A stretch of DNA of 64,000 nucleotides. Source: Falsiroseomonas selenitidurans. GTDB lineage: Bacteria > Pseudomonadota > Alphaproteobacteria > Acetobacterales > Acetobacteraceae. The position numbers were made by a program, and so were the translations under genes. Where the stretch lies: contig NZ_JAAVNE010000029.1 in NCBI RefSeq assembly GCF_012103215.1, forward strand, positions 1 to 64,000. Reading direction: 5' to 3'. Every line of letters starts with the position of its first letter. Position 1 is the first letter of the stretch. Shown piece by piece: positions 1 through 8,685 of this stretch. A model generated the notes under the pieces. The model searched no databases and was not told the DNA's origin. It saw nothing but the letters and a program-made list of their open reading frames with translations.

Positions 1-114
1 GTGGCGCCCGCGCCGCTCGGCGGCACGGCGAGCCCGCCGGGGCAGGCGGCGGTGGTGCTCGCGCTGATGGCGCCGGATGCGGCGATCCTGCGGCTGGCGA
101 CGGCCTCTGCGTAG
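1..114 (+). CDS. 3' end of an unidentified gene (partial)
   Basis: Frame 1 is open from the first base of the window to a TAG at 112-114 and gives 37 residues ending PDAAILRLATASA. The next gene starts 11 bases later in the same direction, behind its own GGGGAG, as expected within an operon. The visible tail is small, hydrophobic and alanine-rich and carries no motif, so no function can be assigned. In DNA this GC-rich a short open frame could be chance. The evidence that it is coding is the clean stop placed just before a downstream ribosome-binding site. Confidence 0.45.
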   Translation: MAPAPLGGTASPPGQAAVVLALMAPDAAILRLATASA

Positions 115-124
115 GGCCGGGGAG

Positions 125-946
125 GTGCGGCGCTGGCTGGCCCTGGCGGCGGTGGCCTGGCTTGCCGCCTGCGCCGCGCCGGCCCCGCCGCCGGCCCTGG
201 CACCGCCCCTGTCCTACCCGCCCGCGGCGGCCGAGCGCGCGCTGCGCCTGGCGCTGGCGGAATGGCGGGACTGGGGCGGGCTGGCGCGGGAGGCGTGGTC
301 CGCGCCCTCCACCGCGCCGCCGCCGGAATCGCAGACGGCGAACTTCCCCCGCGTGCTCGCCTATTGGCGCGCGGTGGAGGATGATGAGGGCGCGATCCGC
401 GACAACCGCCCGATCTATGCGGCGGCGCTGTCCGGCATGACCTCCACCGCCCTGTGGTCGGAGCCCGCCTGGTCGGCCGCCTTCATCTCCTGGGTGTTCC
501 GCAGCGCCGGGGTGGATGCGCGGGAGTTTCCGCCCAACGCCACCCATTCCCTGTACCTGGACGCGCTGATGGCGGATGCGGCGGCCTTTCCCGCCACCGC
601 CCCCTTCCTGCCGCAGGCGCCGGAGGCCCATGCGCCGCGCCCGGGCGACCTGGTCTGCCTGGACCGCAGCCGCGCGCCGCTGGGCCATTGGACACAGCGC
701 CGGGCGGAAGCCGGCATCCCCCGGCCGATGCATTGCGACATCGTCACCGCCGCCCTGCCCGGGGTGGTGGAGGTGGTGGGCGGCAATGTGTCCGATTCCG
801 TGACGCTGACCCGCTATCCGGCCGATGCCGCCGGCCGCCTGCTGCCAGCGCCGCCCGGCGGCACGCCCGTGCTGGTCGTGATGGAGAGCCGGCTCGGCCG
901 CCTGCCGCCCTTCGCGCCCGGCCCGCAGATTTCCGCCACGAGGTGA
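125..946 (+). CDS. DUF2272-family lipoprotein
   Basis: A 273-residue protein starting at GTG 125, with GGGGAG just upstream; an in-frame ATG at 77 would overlap the preceding gene and has no such site. The N-terminus is a short basic segment, a hydrophobic stretch and a lipobox LAAC with the acylated Cys at residue 16, so it should be anchored in the envelope. The rest carries the features of DUF2272 proteins: a conserved central ALSGMTSTALWSEPAW block, AFISWVFR, PGDLVC, HCDIV and VGGNVSDSV. The molecular function of DUF2272 is not established. The HCDIV and GGN elements suggest an enzyme-like fold, but that is only an impression. It ends 9 bases before the next gene, so the two are probably co-transcribed. 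Confidence 0.75.
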   Translation: MRRWLALAAVAWLAACAAPAPPPALAPPLSYPPAAAERALRLALAEWRDWGGLAREAWSAPSTAPPPESQTANFPRVLAYWRAVEDDEGAIRDNRPIYAAALSGMTSTALWSEPAWSAAFISWVFRSAGVDAREFPPNATHSLYLDALMADAAAFPATAPFLPQAPEAHAPRPGDLVCLDRSRAPLGHWTQRRAEAGIPRPMHCDIVTAALPGVVEVVGGNVSDSVTLTRYPADAAGRLLPAPPGGTPVLVVMESRLGRLPPFAPGPQISATR

Positions 947-955
947 ATATCCCCG

Positions 956-2071
956 ATGACCGACCTGTTCTCCCCGCTCAGCCTGCGTTCCGTCACCCTG
1001 CCGAACCGCATCGGCATCTCCCCCATGTGCCAGTATTGCTGCGGCGAGGATGGCCGGCCGACCGACTGGCACCTGGCGCACCTGCTGCAGCGCGCCATCG
1101 GCGGCGCCGGGATGGTGATGGTGGAGGCGACGGCGGTGACGCCGGAAGGGCGGATCACGCCGGGCGATGTCGGGCTGTGGGAGGATGCGCAGATCCCCGC
1201 CCATGCGCGCATCGCCGCCGCCATCGCCCATGCCGGCGCGGTGCCGGCCATCCAGATCGGCCATGCCGGCCGCAAGGCCAGCCGCGCGCCGGCCTGGTTC
1301 GATGAGCCGGCGAAGCCGGGCTGGGAGATCACCTCCGCCAGCAACCTGCCGATGGGCCATTTCGCGGCGCCGCGGCCGATGACGGAAGCCGAGATCCTGG
1401 ACCTGCCGGCGGCCTTCGCCGCCACGGCGAAGCGGGCGGTGGAAGCCGGCTACAGGCTGATCGAGCTGCACGGCGCGCATGGCTACCTGCTGCACCAGTT
1501 CCTCTCGCCCATCTCCAACAAGCGCAACGACCGCTGGGGCGGCGATTTCGAGGGGCGCACGCGCCTGCCGCTGGCCATCGCCCAGGCGGTGCGCGAGGCG
1601 GTGGGGGAGGCGGTGCCGCTGGTGCTGCGCATCTCCCACACCGACTGGATCGAGGGCGGCTGGACCACGGCGGAAAGCGTGGAACTGGCGAAGCGCATGG
1701 CGGCGGTGGGCATCGACATGATCGATGTCTCCTCCGGCGGGATCGACCCCGCGCAGAAGATCGTGCTCGGCCCGGGCTACCAGGTGCCGGGGGCGGAGGC
1801 GGTGAAGCAGGGTGCCGGCGTGCTGGTGGCCGCCGTCGGCCTGATCACCGAGCCGGAGCAGGCGCAGGCGATCATCACGGAAGGCCGCGCCGACCTGGTG
1901 CTGCTGGCCCGCGCCACGCTGCGCGACCCCTATTGGCCGATGCGCGCCGCCGTGGCGCTGGGCCGCGTGGACGCCATCCGCACCCCGCCGCAATACGACC
2001 GCGCCTGGGGGTCCATCGCGCGCATGGGCATGCGCCTGGAGACCGGCATGCCGATGCCGCCGCTCGCCTGA
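956..2071 (+). CDS. NADH:flavin oxidoreductase, Old Yellow Enzyme family (YqjM-like)
   Basis: A 371-residue FMN-dependent TIM-barrel ene-reductase. The N-terminal LFSPLSLRSVTLPNRI and SPMCQY are the standard OYE opening, followed by GHAGRK (substrate-binding His), ELHGAHGYLLHQFLSP, the SNKRNDRWGG block and a C-terminal LLARATLRDPYWP. The cysteine in SPMCQY and the overall length match the thermophilic/YqjM (NamA) class. Members reduce alpha,beta-unsaturated aldehydes, ketones or maleimides using NAD(P)H in the cytoplasm. The physiological substrate cannot be read from sequence. The gene follows the lipoprotein gene by 9 bases, and its 3' end faces the convergent RraA-family gene across a hairpin repeat. 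Confidence 0.9.
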   Translation: MTDLFSPLSLRSVTLPNRIGISPMCQYCCGEDGRPTDWHLAHLLQRAIGGAGMVMVEATAVTPEGRITPGDVGLWEDAQIPAHARIAAAIAHAGAVPAIQIGHAGRKASRAPAWFDEPAKPGWEITSASNLPMGHFAAPRPMTEAEILDLPAAFAATAKRAVEAGYRLIELHGAHGYLLHQFLSPISNKRNDRWGGDFEGRTRLPLAIAQAVREAVGEAVPLVLRISHTDWIEGGWTTAESVELAKRMAAVGIDMIDVSSGGIDPAQKIVLGPGYQVPGAEAVKQGAGVLVAAVGLITEPEQAQAIITEGRADLVLLARATLRDPYWPMRAAVALGRVDAIRTPPQYDRAWGSIARMGMRLETGMPMPPLA

Positions 2072-2082
2072 CATCTCGCCAG

Positions 2083-2206
2083 GCCCTCTCCGCCCGCAGG
2101 GGGGGAGAGGGTTGGGTGAGGGGAGGCGCGCCACCCTCGAAGGCGAAAATGGCAGGTCGGCCAAGGCAACCCGCTCTCCACCCGCAGGGGAGAGCGGGCC
2201 TGAAGG
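2083..2206. repeat. Two related hairpins between convergent genes
   Basis: The gap between the oxidoreductase and the RraA-family gene holds CCCTCTCC...GGAGAGGG (about 2085-2112), followed by GGTTGGGTGAGGGG. A second CTCTCC-ACCCGCAGG-GGAGAG hairpin lies near 2173-2197. This C/T-rich then G/A-rich style of interspersed element is common between convergent genes in GC-rich proteobacteria. It could act as a bidirectional terminator, but there is no T-run. Confidence 0.55.
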
Positions 2207-2914
2207 TCACGCCCGGCCGGCGGCCTTGTCGGCCTCGTAGCGCGCCTTGGTCTCGGCGTTGGCGGGGTACAGGCCGGGCAGGGCGAGGCCCTTGCCGACC
2301 TCGACCATGATCCAGGCCTCCAGCCGCTCCTGCTCCACCGCGGCCTCCACCACGGCGTCCAGCAGCGCCGCCGGGATCACCACGGCGCCGTCCTGGTCGG
2401 CCACCACGATGTCGCCCGGCACCACGGTGACGCCGCCGCAGCCGATCGTCTCCTGCCAGCCGACGAAGTTCAGCGCGGCGACGGAGGCCGGCGCCACATA
2501 GCCCTGGCAGAACACCGGCAGCCCCGTGCCGATCACGCCGGCGCCGTCGCGCACCATGCCATCCGTCACCAGCCCGGCCACGCCCTTCACCGCCATGCGG
2601 GCGCACAGGATGTCGCCGAAGATGCCGGCGGCGGTGCTGCCCATGGCGTCCGCCACGGCGACGCAGCCTTCCGGCATCGCCTCGATCGCGGCGCGGGTGG
2701 AGGTGGGGGAGGACCAGCTTTCCACCGTCGCCAGGTCCTCGCGCGTTGGCGTGAAGCGCAGCGTGAAGGCGGGGCCGACGATCCGCTTCGCGGCGCCCGG
2801 CACGAGCGGCCGGCTGCCGGCGATGTAGCAGAAGCGCACGCCCTTCTTCAGCAGGACCGTGGTCAGGGTGGCGGTGGTCACCCCCATCAGGGCGGTGCGG
2901 GTTGCTTCGTCCAT
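2207..2914 (-). CDS. RraA-family protein (dimethylmenaquinone methyltransferase-like / HMG aldolase fold)
   Basis: About 235 residues from ATG 2914, preceded by AAGGA at suitable spacing; an upstream in-frame ATG at 2935 adds seven residues and lies ahead of that site. Characteristic elements are the VADAMGS segment, a CARMAVKGVAGLVTDG strand, DGMVRDGAGV with the Arg-Asp pair that binds the oxoacid and metal in the aldolase branch, LPVFCQGY, and a late VVADQDGAVVIPA. The family includes RNase E inhibitors (RraA), 4-hydroxy-4-methyl-2-oxoglutarate/4-carboxy-4-hydroxy-2-oxoadipate aldolases and oxaloacetate decarboxylases. The retained RD makes a class II aldolase or decarboxylase more likely than an RNase regulator (inference). 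No aromatic-degradation genes are adjacent. Confidence 0.8.
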   Translation of the reverse strand: MDEATRTALMGVTTATLTTVLLKKGVRFCYIAGSRPLVPGAAKRIVGPAFTLRFTPTREDLATVESWSSPTSTRAAIEAMPEGCVAVADAMGSTAAGIFGDILCARMAVKGVAGLVTDGMVRDGAGVIGTGLPVFCQGYVAPASVAALNFVGWQETIGCGGVTVVPGDIVVADQDGAVVIPAALLDAVVEAAVEQERLEAWIMVEVGKGLALPGLYPANAETKARYEADKAAGRA

Positions 2915-3009
2915 CGGGCGGATCGTCCTTGGCATGTCGGGAAGGCGGGGATGCTGCCTCCTTCAAGCGCGCGCCAGGGGTGCCGTCCAGGGGGGGGCAA
3001 CCCCACGGC

Positions 3010-4590
3010 CTATCCGATGCTGGTCAGCGACACGCCCCAGGGCGGCAGCGTCGCGCCTTCCGGGAAGGGCGTGCCCGCCACCGGGCCGCCGACGGGGCCT
3101 TCCGGCAGCGGCGCTTCCTCCGCCGAGAGGTTGAACAGGCAGCGCAGGCCGGTGCCGCTGGCAGCGTCGATGCGGTCGTAGCCCAGCAGCGGCGCGGCCA
3201 GGCCGAGCGGCACCAGCCTGCCGGTCCGCAGCGCCGGATGCGCCTGGCGCAGCTTCAGCAGCGCCCGGGTCAGGTGCAGCGGGCTGTCCGGGTCGGCCTC
3301 CTGCACATCCACCGCCATCGGCAGGTGCGGGTCCACCACGGGCAGCCAGGGCGTGCCGGTGGTGAAGCCGCCATGCGGCGCGTCCCGGCGCCAGGGGATG
3401 GGGGTGCGGGACCCGTCGCGGCCGGCGAAATCCGGCCAGAAGGCGATGCCGAAGGGGTCGCGCAGCGCCTCGAAGGGCAGTTGCGCCTCCGGCAGGCCCA
3501 GCTCCTCCCCCTGGTAGAGGCAGATGCTGCCGCGCAGCGTCAGCAGCAGGGACAGCAGCATCCGCGTCACCCGCGGCTCCGCCACGCCGCCCGGCGCCCA
3601 TCGGCTGGCGGCGCGCACCACGTCGTGGTTGCTGAAGCACCAGCAGGCCCAGCCCTCCGGATTGGCCGCGGCCTCCACCAGCGCGGTGGCGATGGCGTGG
3701 TCGAAGGCGCCGCGCAGCGGGGCGAGCGTGTAGGCCATGTGCAGCAGCCCCGGCGCGGTGGAGCGCGCGACGCGTTCATGCGCCCCGGGCTGGGAGGACA
3801 ATTCCCCCAGCAGGGCACGGCCGGGGAAGGCATCCGCCGTGTCGCGGAAATGCCGCAGGATGGTCGGCGTCTCCGGCCCCATCATGTCGTGCTGGTGCAG
3901 CTGCATGCCGAACAGCTTGGAGGGGATTTCCGGCTTCGGCGGCGCCGCCGGATTGTCCCGCAGCTGCGGGTCGCGATGGAGAAAATCCAGCGCGTCGATC
4001 CGGAAGCCGTCCACGCCGCGCTGCATCCAGAAGCGCATGATCTCGGCCACCGCCTCCCGCGTCGCGGGCTCGGCCAGGTTCAGCGCCGGCTGCTCCGCCA
4101 GGAAATGGTGCAGGTAGTATTGCCGGCGGCGGCTTTCCCAGCGCCAGGCGGGGCCGCCGAACACCGAAAGCCAGTTGTTGGGCGGCGAGCCGTCCGGCCT
4201 GGGGTCGGCCCAGATGTAGCGATCCGCCAGCGGCCCGGTGCGCCGGGCGCGGCTTTCCAGGAACCAGGGGTGCTGCACGCTGGTATGGCCCACCACCAGG
4301 TCCAGCATCACCTTCAGCCCGCGCGCATGGGCGCCTTCCACCAGCGCGTCGAAATCCGCCATCGTGCCGTAGGCGGGGTCGATCGCGCAGTGATCGGCGA
4401 TGTCGTAGCCGAAATCCGCCTGGGGCGAGACATAGATGGGCGAAAGCCACAGCGCGTCCACGCCCAGCCCGGCAATATGGTCCAGCCCCGCCAGCAGGCC
4501 ACGCAGGTCGCCCACCCCGTCGCCATCCGAATCCCGGAAGGATCGCGGATAGACCTGGTAGATCACGGCGCCCTGCCACCATTCCTGCAT
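3010..4590 (-). CDS. GH13 alpha-glucosidase / alpha-amylase-family hydrolase
   Basis: A 526-residue enzyme starting at ATG 4590 with the typical MQEWWQGAVIYQVYPRSF opening; the frame stays open upstream, but that part has no family similarity. GH13 regions appear in order: region I around D97-LVVGH102, region II GFRIDA with nucleophile Asp199, region III LLGE with acid/base Glu263, and region IV FSNHD with Asp323. The catalytic triad is complete. The usual Asn in region I (DxxxNH) is Gly here, an uncommon but not inactivating variant. There is no signal peptide, so it should hydrolyse alpha-glucosides or oligosaccharides in the cytoplasm. No sugar transporter or trehalose genes adjoin it. Confidence 0.92.
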   Translation of the reverse strand: MQEWWQGAVIYQVYPRSFRDSDGDGVGDLRGLLAGLDHIAGLGVDALWLSPIYVSPQADFGYDIADHCAIDPAYGTMADFDALVEGAHARGLKVMLDLVVGHTSVQHPWFLESRARRTGPLADRYIWADPRPDGSPPNNWLSVFGGPAWRWESRRRQYYLHHFLAEQPALNLAEPATREAVAEIMRFWMQRGVDGFRIDALDFLHRDPQLRDNPAAPPKPEIPSKLFGMQLHQHDMMGPETPTILRHFRDTADAFPGRALLGELSSQPGAHERVARSTAPGLLHMAYTLAPLRGAFDHAIATALVEAAANPEGWACWCFSNHDVVRAASRWAPGGVAEPRVTRMLLSLLLTLRGSICLYQGEELGLPEAQLPFEALRDPFGIAFWPDFAGRDGSRTPIPWRRDAPHGGFTTGTPWLPVVDPHLPMAVDVQEADPDSPLHLTRALLKLRQAHPALRTGRLVPLGLAAPLLGYDRIDAASGTGLRCLFNLSAEEAPLPEGPVGGPVAGTPFPEGATLPPWGVSLTSIG

Positions 4591-4689
4591 CGATCGATCC
4601 TGTTCCTGTTGCACGGCCCCATCCCGCCCGGGCGCAACCCGCCATGCCACGCCTGCGTTCCCTGCCACCCTGGCAGAAGGACCCCGGAT

Positions 4690-4950
4690 ATGGACGACAA
4701 GGATCGGATGGGCGAAGCAAAAGGCGCGGAGGATTCGCTGCGGCCCGGCCTGACGGGCGGCGAACGGGTGCGGGAGGGCGAGACCGGCGCGGAAACCACG
4801 GCCGGCACGGAAGCCCAGGATACCGACGCCGCCGGCACCGTGGCCGATCCCATCCACCCCGGCGAGGCCCAGCCGGGCGAGACCATGGAACAGGCGCAGC
4901 TGCGCGGCGGCCCGGTGGATATCTCCCCCGCCCGGCCGCGCGGGCACTAA
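4690..4950 (+). CDS. Small acidic hydrophilic protein, function unknown
   Basis: An 86-residue frame starting at ATG 4690 behind a strong AGAAGGA ribosome-binding site, set between the divergent GH13 gene and the convergent cyclodeaminase gene; it ends three bases before that gene's stop. It is rich in Glu, Asp, Gly, Thr and Ala, has no Cys and almost no aromatic residues, and should be disordered and soluble. No domain is recognised. It is called a gene because of the ribosome-binding site, its fit in the gap, and a composition unlike the Arg/Pro-rich noise frames of this genome. Confidence 0.5.
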   Translation: MDDKDRMGEAKGAEDSLRPGLTGGERVREGETGAETTAGTEAQDTDAAGTVADPIHPGEAQPGETMEQAQLRGGPVDISPARPRGH

Positions 4951-4953
4951 GGG

Positions 4954-5871
4954 TCAGCGGGTCGCGGCCTCATAGGCCAGGGCGGCGGCGGCCAGATCCT
5001 CGCCGGCCCAGCCGACCGACTTGAACACCGTCACCTCCGCGGCGGTGCGGCGGCCCGGATGCTGGCCGCGGCAGAGTTCGGCGAGGTCGGCCGCGACATC
5101 GCCTTCCGCGATCGCGCCTTCCGCGATGGCCTGCACCACGTCCCCTGCCTCCGCCAACCCGCCGGCCCGGGTGTCCAGCACCAGGGTGGCGCGGGCCAGC
5201 AGGGCGCCATCGGATTCGCGCATGGTCGGGCGGAAGGCGCCGACCAGGTCGACATGCGCGCCGGGCGAAACCGCCGCGCCGCGCACCAGCGGGGTCTCGG
5301 ACAGCGTGGCGGCGGAGACGATGTCGTAGCCCGCCGGGTCAGGGTCCTGCGTGGCTCGCGCCGGCAGCCCATGCGCCGCCAGCCGTGCCGCCAGGGCGGC
5401 GGCATGGGCGGGGTTGCGGGACCAGACGGCGCAGTCGGCGATCGGGAAGCGGTCGCACCAGGCCTCCGCCAGCGCCGCCCCCACCCGCCCGGCGCCCAGC
5501 ACCAGCAGGCGGCGGCTGTCCGGCCGCGCCAGGAAGCGGCCGGCCAGCGTGCTGGCCGCAGCGGTGCGCCGGTCCGTCAATTCACCGCCATCCAGCATCG
5601 CCAGCGGCTGGCCGGTGGCGGCATCGGACAGCAGATAGACCGCCTGCACCGCCGGCAGGCCGCGGGCGCCATTGCCTGGTGCGACATGGACAATCTTCAC
5701 GCCGCTGTAACGAGCGTTCCAGGCCGGCATCAGCAGCAGCATGGCCTCCGCCAGGCCATGCCGGTGCCGCAGCGGCGCGTCGCAGCCGTTGCGGAACACG
5801 GCCTCCAGCGCCGTTTCCAACGGCGCCCAGGGCAGGCCCCGGGCGATCTCTGCCGCCGAAATGTTCCGCAT
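4954..5871 (-). CDS. Ornithine cyclodeaminase / mu-crystallin family protein
   Basis: A 305-residue NAD(P)-binding protein starting at ATG 5871 (MRNISAAEIARGLPW). The family pattern is clear: an N-terminal substrate lobe with MLLMPAWN and GVKIVHVAPGN, a central GELTDRRTAAAS, the dinucleotide-binding glycine motif LVLGAGRVG, then VSAATLSETPLV, HVDLVGAFRP and EVTVFKSVGWA near the end. Relatives include ornithine cyclodeaminase, alanine dehydrogenase (archaeal type), and delta-1-pyrroline-2-carboxylate or delta-1-piperideine-2-carboxylate reductases. Sequence alone does not separate these activities. It is divergent from the amino acid ABC transporter that follows, so an amino acid substrate is reasonable (inference). 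Confidence 0.88.
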   Translation of the reverse strand: MRNISAAEIARGLPWAPLETALEAVFRNGCDAPLRHRHGLAEAMLLLMPAWNARYSGVKIVHVAPGNGARGLPAVQAVYLLSDAATGQPLAMLDGGELTDRRTAAASTLAGRFLARPDSRRLLVLGAGRVGAALAEAWCDRFPIADCAVWSRNPAHAAALAARLAAHGLPARATQDPDPAGYDIVSAATLSETPLVRGAAVSPGAHVDLVGAFRPTMRESDGALLARATLVLDTRAGGLAEAGDVVQAIAEGAIAEGDVAADLAELCRGQHPGRRTAAEVTVFKSVGWAGEDLAAAALAYEAATR

Positions 5872-5944
5872 AGTTCCGGGTCTCCTTCTGTCAGCCCTGC
5901 TGCCACAACCCTGGCTGCGCCACGGGAATCGGGAAAGAGGCGGT

Positions 5945-5973
5945 TTGACAGCGCTGGCCCCGCCGCCTACCGG
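5945..5973 (+). promoter_or_regulatory. Candidate promoter for the aap operon
   Basis: A perfect TTGACA at 5945-5950 lies in the divergent gap before aapJ. The hexamer 17 bases downstream (TACCGG) matches the -10 consensus poorly, so only the -35 element is convincing. Confidence 0.3.
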
Positions 5974-6109
5974 ACAGGCGGACGCGCGCTCGCGCGTTGA
6001 TCCCGGACCAAGGCAGGCGCAGCATCCTCGGTGCGGGAGGCGCCGCCGACCGGGCCGGGGAAGGCAACACGGCCGCGCATCGGCGCGACGAGATGAGGGA
6101 GTTGACGGT

Positions 6110-7138
6110 ATGAAGGCACTTCGCCTTGCCCTGACGGGCGCGATCGCCGGCGCCGCCATGCTGGCGGGTCCGGCCATGGCCCAGGCACCTGGCTCGCCGA
6201 CGCTGGACGCGATCCGCGCCCGCGGCACGCTTGTCTGCGGCGTGAACACCGGCCTCGCCGGCTTCGCGCAGCCGGACAGCCAGGGCGTCTGGCGCGGCTT
6301 CGACGTGGATTACTGCCGCGCCGTGGCCGTGGCGCTGTGGAACGACGCGTCCAAGGTCCGCTACGTGCCGACCACGGCGCAGAACCGCTTCACCGCGCTG
6401 CAGTCGGGCGAAGTGGACATGCTGGCCCGCAACACCACCTGGACGCTGTCGCGCGACACCTCGCTCGGCTTCGACTTCCCGGCCATCAGCTTCTTCGACG
6501 GCCAGGGCTTCATGGTGAAGGCCTCCGCCGGCGTGCGCACGGCGCGCGACCTGAACGGCGCCACCATCTGCGTGCAGCCCGGCACGACCACCGAGCAGAA
6601 CCTGACCGACTGGGCGCGCTCCAACCGCATCCGCTTCACCCCGGTGGTGATCGAGCGGGTCGAGGAAGCCGTCGGCGCCTATGTCGCCGGCCGCTGCGAC
6701 GCCTACACCACCGACGTCTCCGGCCTGGCGGCCACGCGTTCCGCCCAGCCGCGCCCGGCGGAACATCAGATCCTGCCGGACGTGATCAGCAAGGAACCGC
6801 TGGCCCCGGCCGTGCGCCATGGCGACCAGCGCTTCGCCGACCTGGTGAAGTGGATTCACTTCGGCCTCGTCGGTGCCGAAGAACTGGGCATCACCGCCGC
6901 CAATGTGCAGCAGGCGGCGCAGTCCGACGCCCGGCCGGACGTGCAGCGCATGCTCGGCCGCAGCGGCGAGCTGGGCCAGATGCTGGGCGTGGACAATGCC
7001 TGGATGGTGAACATCATCCGCACCCTGGGCAATTACGGCGAGATCTTCGAGCGCAACCTGGCGCCGATCGGCCTGCAGCGCGGCCCGAACGCGCTGTGGA
7101 CCAATGGCGGCCTGCAATACGCCCCGCCGCTGCGCTGA
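6110..7138 (+). CDS. aapJ: Amino acid ABC transporter, periplasmic binding protein (AapJ/BztA type)
   Basis: A 342-residue protein with a Sec signal peptide cleaved after about residue 24 (GPAMA-Q). The mature start, TLDAIRARGTLVCGVN, and the blocks GFDVDYCRAVA, RFTALQSGEVDMLARNTTWT and a long C-terminal half with ICVQPGTTTE are diagnostic of the AapJ/BztA subclass of glutamate/general L-amino acid binding proteins. AGGGAG precedes the ATG. It is the first gene of aapJQMP and delivers amino acids to the AapQM permease. A perfect 10-bp hairpin follows the stop and may give this component more transcript than the permease genes. Confidence 0.93.
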   Translation: MKALRLALTGAIAGAAMLAGPAMAQAPGSPTLDAIRARGTLVCGVNTGLAGFAQPDSQGVWRGFDVDYCRAVAVALWNDASKVRYVPTTAQNRFTALQSGEVDMLARNTTWTLSRDTSLGFDFPAISFFDGQGFMVKASAGVRTARDLNGATICVQPGTTTEQNLTDWARSNRIRFTPVVIERVEEAVGAYVAGRCDAYTTDVSGLAATRSAQPRPAEHQILPDVISKEPLAPAVRHGDQRFADLVKWIHFGLVGAEELGITAANVQQAAQSDARPDVQRMLGRSGELGQMLGVDNAWMVNIIRTLGNYGEIFERNLAPIGLQRGPNALWTNGGLQYAPPLR

Positions 7139-7152
7139 ACGCCTGACCCGAC

Positions 7153-7176
7153 CCGGGCGGCCTCTGGGCCGCCCGG
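7153..7176 (+). terminator. Intercistronic hairpin after aapJ
   Basis: A perfect inverted repeat with 10-bp arms CCGGGCGGCC/GGCCGCCCGG and loop TCTG. There is no T-run. Such hairpins after binding-protein genes usually protect or attenuate message, keeping the binding protein above the permease (inference). Confidence 0.6.
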
Positions 7177-7296
7177 CGCCAGGCGGCGGACGGCCCCGGT
7201 CTTGCATGGCACCGCCGCCCCTTCACATGCGTGACGCCACCGCCACGTCGCCGGAGGGAGCCAACCCGCCGGAGCGATCCGCAACAGGGAAGCTGC

Positions 7297-8502
7297 ATGT
7301 CGACCTCCACCGCCGATCCGCGCCAGAATTCGGCCGGGCCGCCCCGACGACCGATCCGCCTGTCCTGGTCGGATGAACGCCTGCGCGGCATTGTCTGGCA
7401 ATTGCTGGTGGTGGGCGTGGTGCTGGCCATTGCCTGGTGGCTCTGGTCCAATACCGTGCACAACCTGGAAGTCCGCCGCATCGCCACCGGCTTCGGCTTC
7501 CTGGACCGCGAGGCGGGGCTGCCGATCGGCGAGGCGCTGATCCCCTACGAGCCGACCGATACCTACTTCCGCGCCCTGCTGGTGGGCGTGCTGAACACGC
7601 TGAAGGTGGCGGTGGTGGGCGTCGTGCTGGCGACCATCCTGGGCACGCTGGTGGGCATTGCCCGGCTGTCGCACAACTGGCTGCTGTCGAAGATCGCCGG
7701 CTTCTATGTGGAGCTGATCCGCGACCTGCCGCTGCTGCTGCAACTGCTGTTCTGGTACACCATCCTGCAATCCCTGCCGGGGCCGCGCCAGGCGCTGAAC
7801 CCGGTGGATGGCGTGTTCCTGTCGAATCGCGGGCTGCTGCTGCCCTTCATCGAATGGATGCCGGCGCATAACTGGGCGCTGCTGGCCCTGGTGGCAGGCT
7901 TCATCGGCACGCTGATGACCGCCCGCGCGCTGCGCGCCCGGCAATATGCCGATGGTCAGCCGCGCAAGATCTGGCCGGCGGCGGTGACGCTGATGGCCGG
8001 GCTGCCGCTGCTGGTCTGGGCGGCGCTCGGCGCGCCCTTCACGCCGGACGTGCCGGCGCTGCGCGGCTTCAACTTCCAGGGCGGCCTCATCATGACGCCC
8101 GAATACTTCGCCCTGCTGCTCGGCCTGGTGACCTATACCGCCGGCTTCATCGCGGAAATCGTCCGCGCCGGCATCCTGGCGGTGAACCAGGGGCAGTGGG
8201 AAGCCGCCCAGGCGCTGGGCCTGCGCCGCGGGGACATCCTGAAGCGCATCGTGCTGCCGCAGGCGCTGCGCGTGATCGTGCCGCCGATGACCAGCCAGTA
8301 CCTGAACCTGACCAAGAACAGCTCCCTGGCCGTCGCGGTCGGCTACCAGGACATCGTCAGCATCGCCAATACCACGTTGAACCAGACCGGCCAGGCGATC
8401 GAGGGCATCGCCATCATCATGCTGGTCTACCTGACCATCAGCCTGTCCATCAGCCTTTTCATGAACTGGTACAATGCGCGCATCGCGCTGGTGGAGCGGT
8501 AG
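7297..8502 (+). CDS. aapQ: Amino acid ABC transporter permease (AapQ/BztB type)
   Basis: A 401-residue inner-membrane protein starting at ATG 7297 with GGGA upstream. It has the large periplasmic insertion that distinguishes AapQ/BztB from short His/Glu permeases. The transmembrane domain begins near residue 100 with the LLVGVLNTLKVAVVG segment, followed by VELIRDLPLLLQLLFWY, and the EAA loop EAAQALGLRRGDILKRIVLPQALRVIVPP region lies in the C-terminal quarter. It pairs with AapM to form the channel. The last codons, CGCATCGCGCTGGTGGAGCG at 8479-8498, recur exactly at 8693-8712 just before aapM. Confidence 0.93.
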   Translation: MSTSTADPRQNSAGPPRRPIRLSWSDERLRGIVWQLLVVGVVLAIAWWLWSNTVHNLEVRRIATGFGFLDREAGLPIGEALIPYEPTDTYFRALLVGVLNTLKVAVVGVVLATILGTLVGIARLSHNWLLSKIAGFYVELIRDLPLLLQLLFWYTILQSLPGPRQALNPVDGVFLSNRGLLLPFIEWMPAHNWALLALVAGFIGTLMTARALRARQYADGQPRKIWPAAVTLMAGLPLLVWAALGAPFTPDVPALRGFNFQGGLIMTPEYFALLLGLVTYTAGFIAEIVRAGILAVNQGQWEAAQALGLRRGDILKRIVLPQALRVIVPPMTSQYLNLTKNSSLAVAVGYQDIVSIANTTLNQTGQAIEGIAIIMLVYLTISLSISLFMNWYNARIALVER

Positions 8503-8553
8503 CACGATGGCACGGCAGGAATCCTCGGCCTCCGGCGCATTGTCCTTGTCCGG

Positions 8554-8685
8554 GCGCATCCAGCCTGCGGCTGGACGGAACCCGTGCTGGCGCATCCAGC
8601 CTGCGGCTGGACGGAACCCGTGCTGGCGCATCCAGCCTGCGGCTGGACGGAACCCGTGCTGGCGCATCCAGCCTGCGGCTGGACG
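8554..8685. repeat. Tandem 36-bp hairpin repeat inserted between aapQ and aapM
   Basis: Three identical 36-bp units lie at 8554-8589, 8590-8625 and 8626-8661, followed by the first 24 bases of a fourth at 8662-8685. Each unit contains the perfect hairpin TCCAGCC-TGC-GGCTGGA. The block sits in the 216-base gap between aapQ and aapM. A 20-base duplicate of the end of aapQ (8479-8498 and 8693-8712) flanks it. The frame through the repeats is open and encodes repeated AHPACGWTEPVL units, but no independent start signal supports a protein. Confidence 0.9.

Noticed and set aside
8554-8685. CRISPR array
   Set aside because: The 36-bp units are directly adjacent with no unique spacers, and no cas genes are present.
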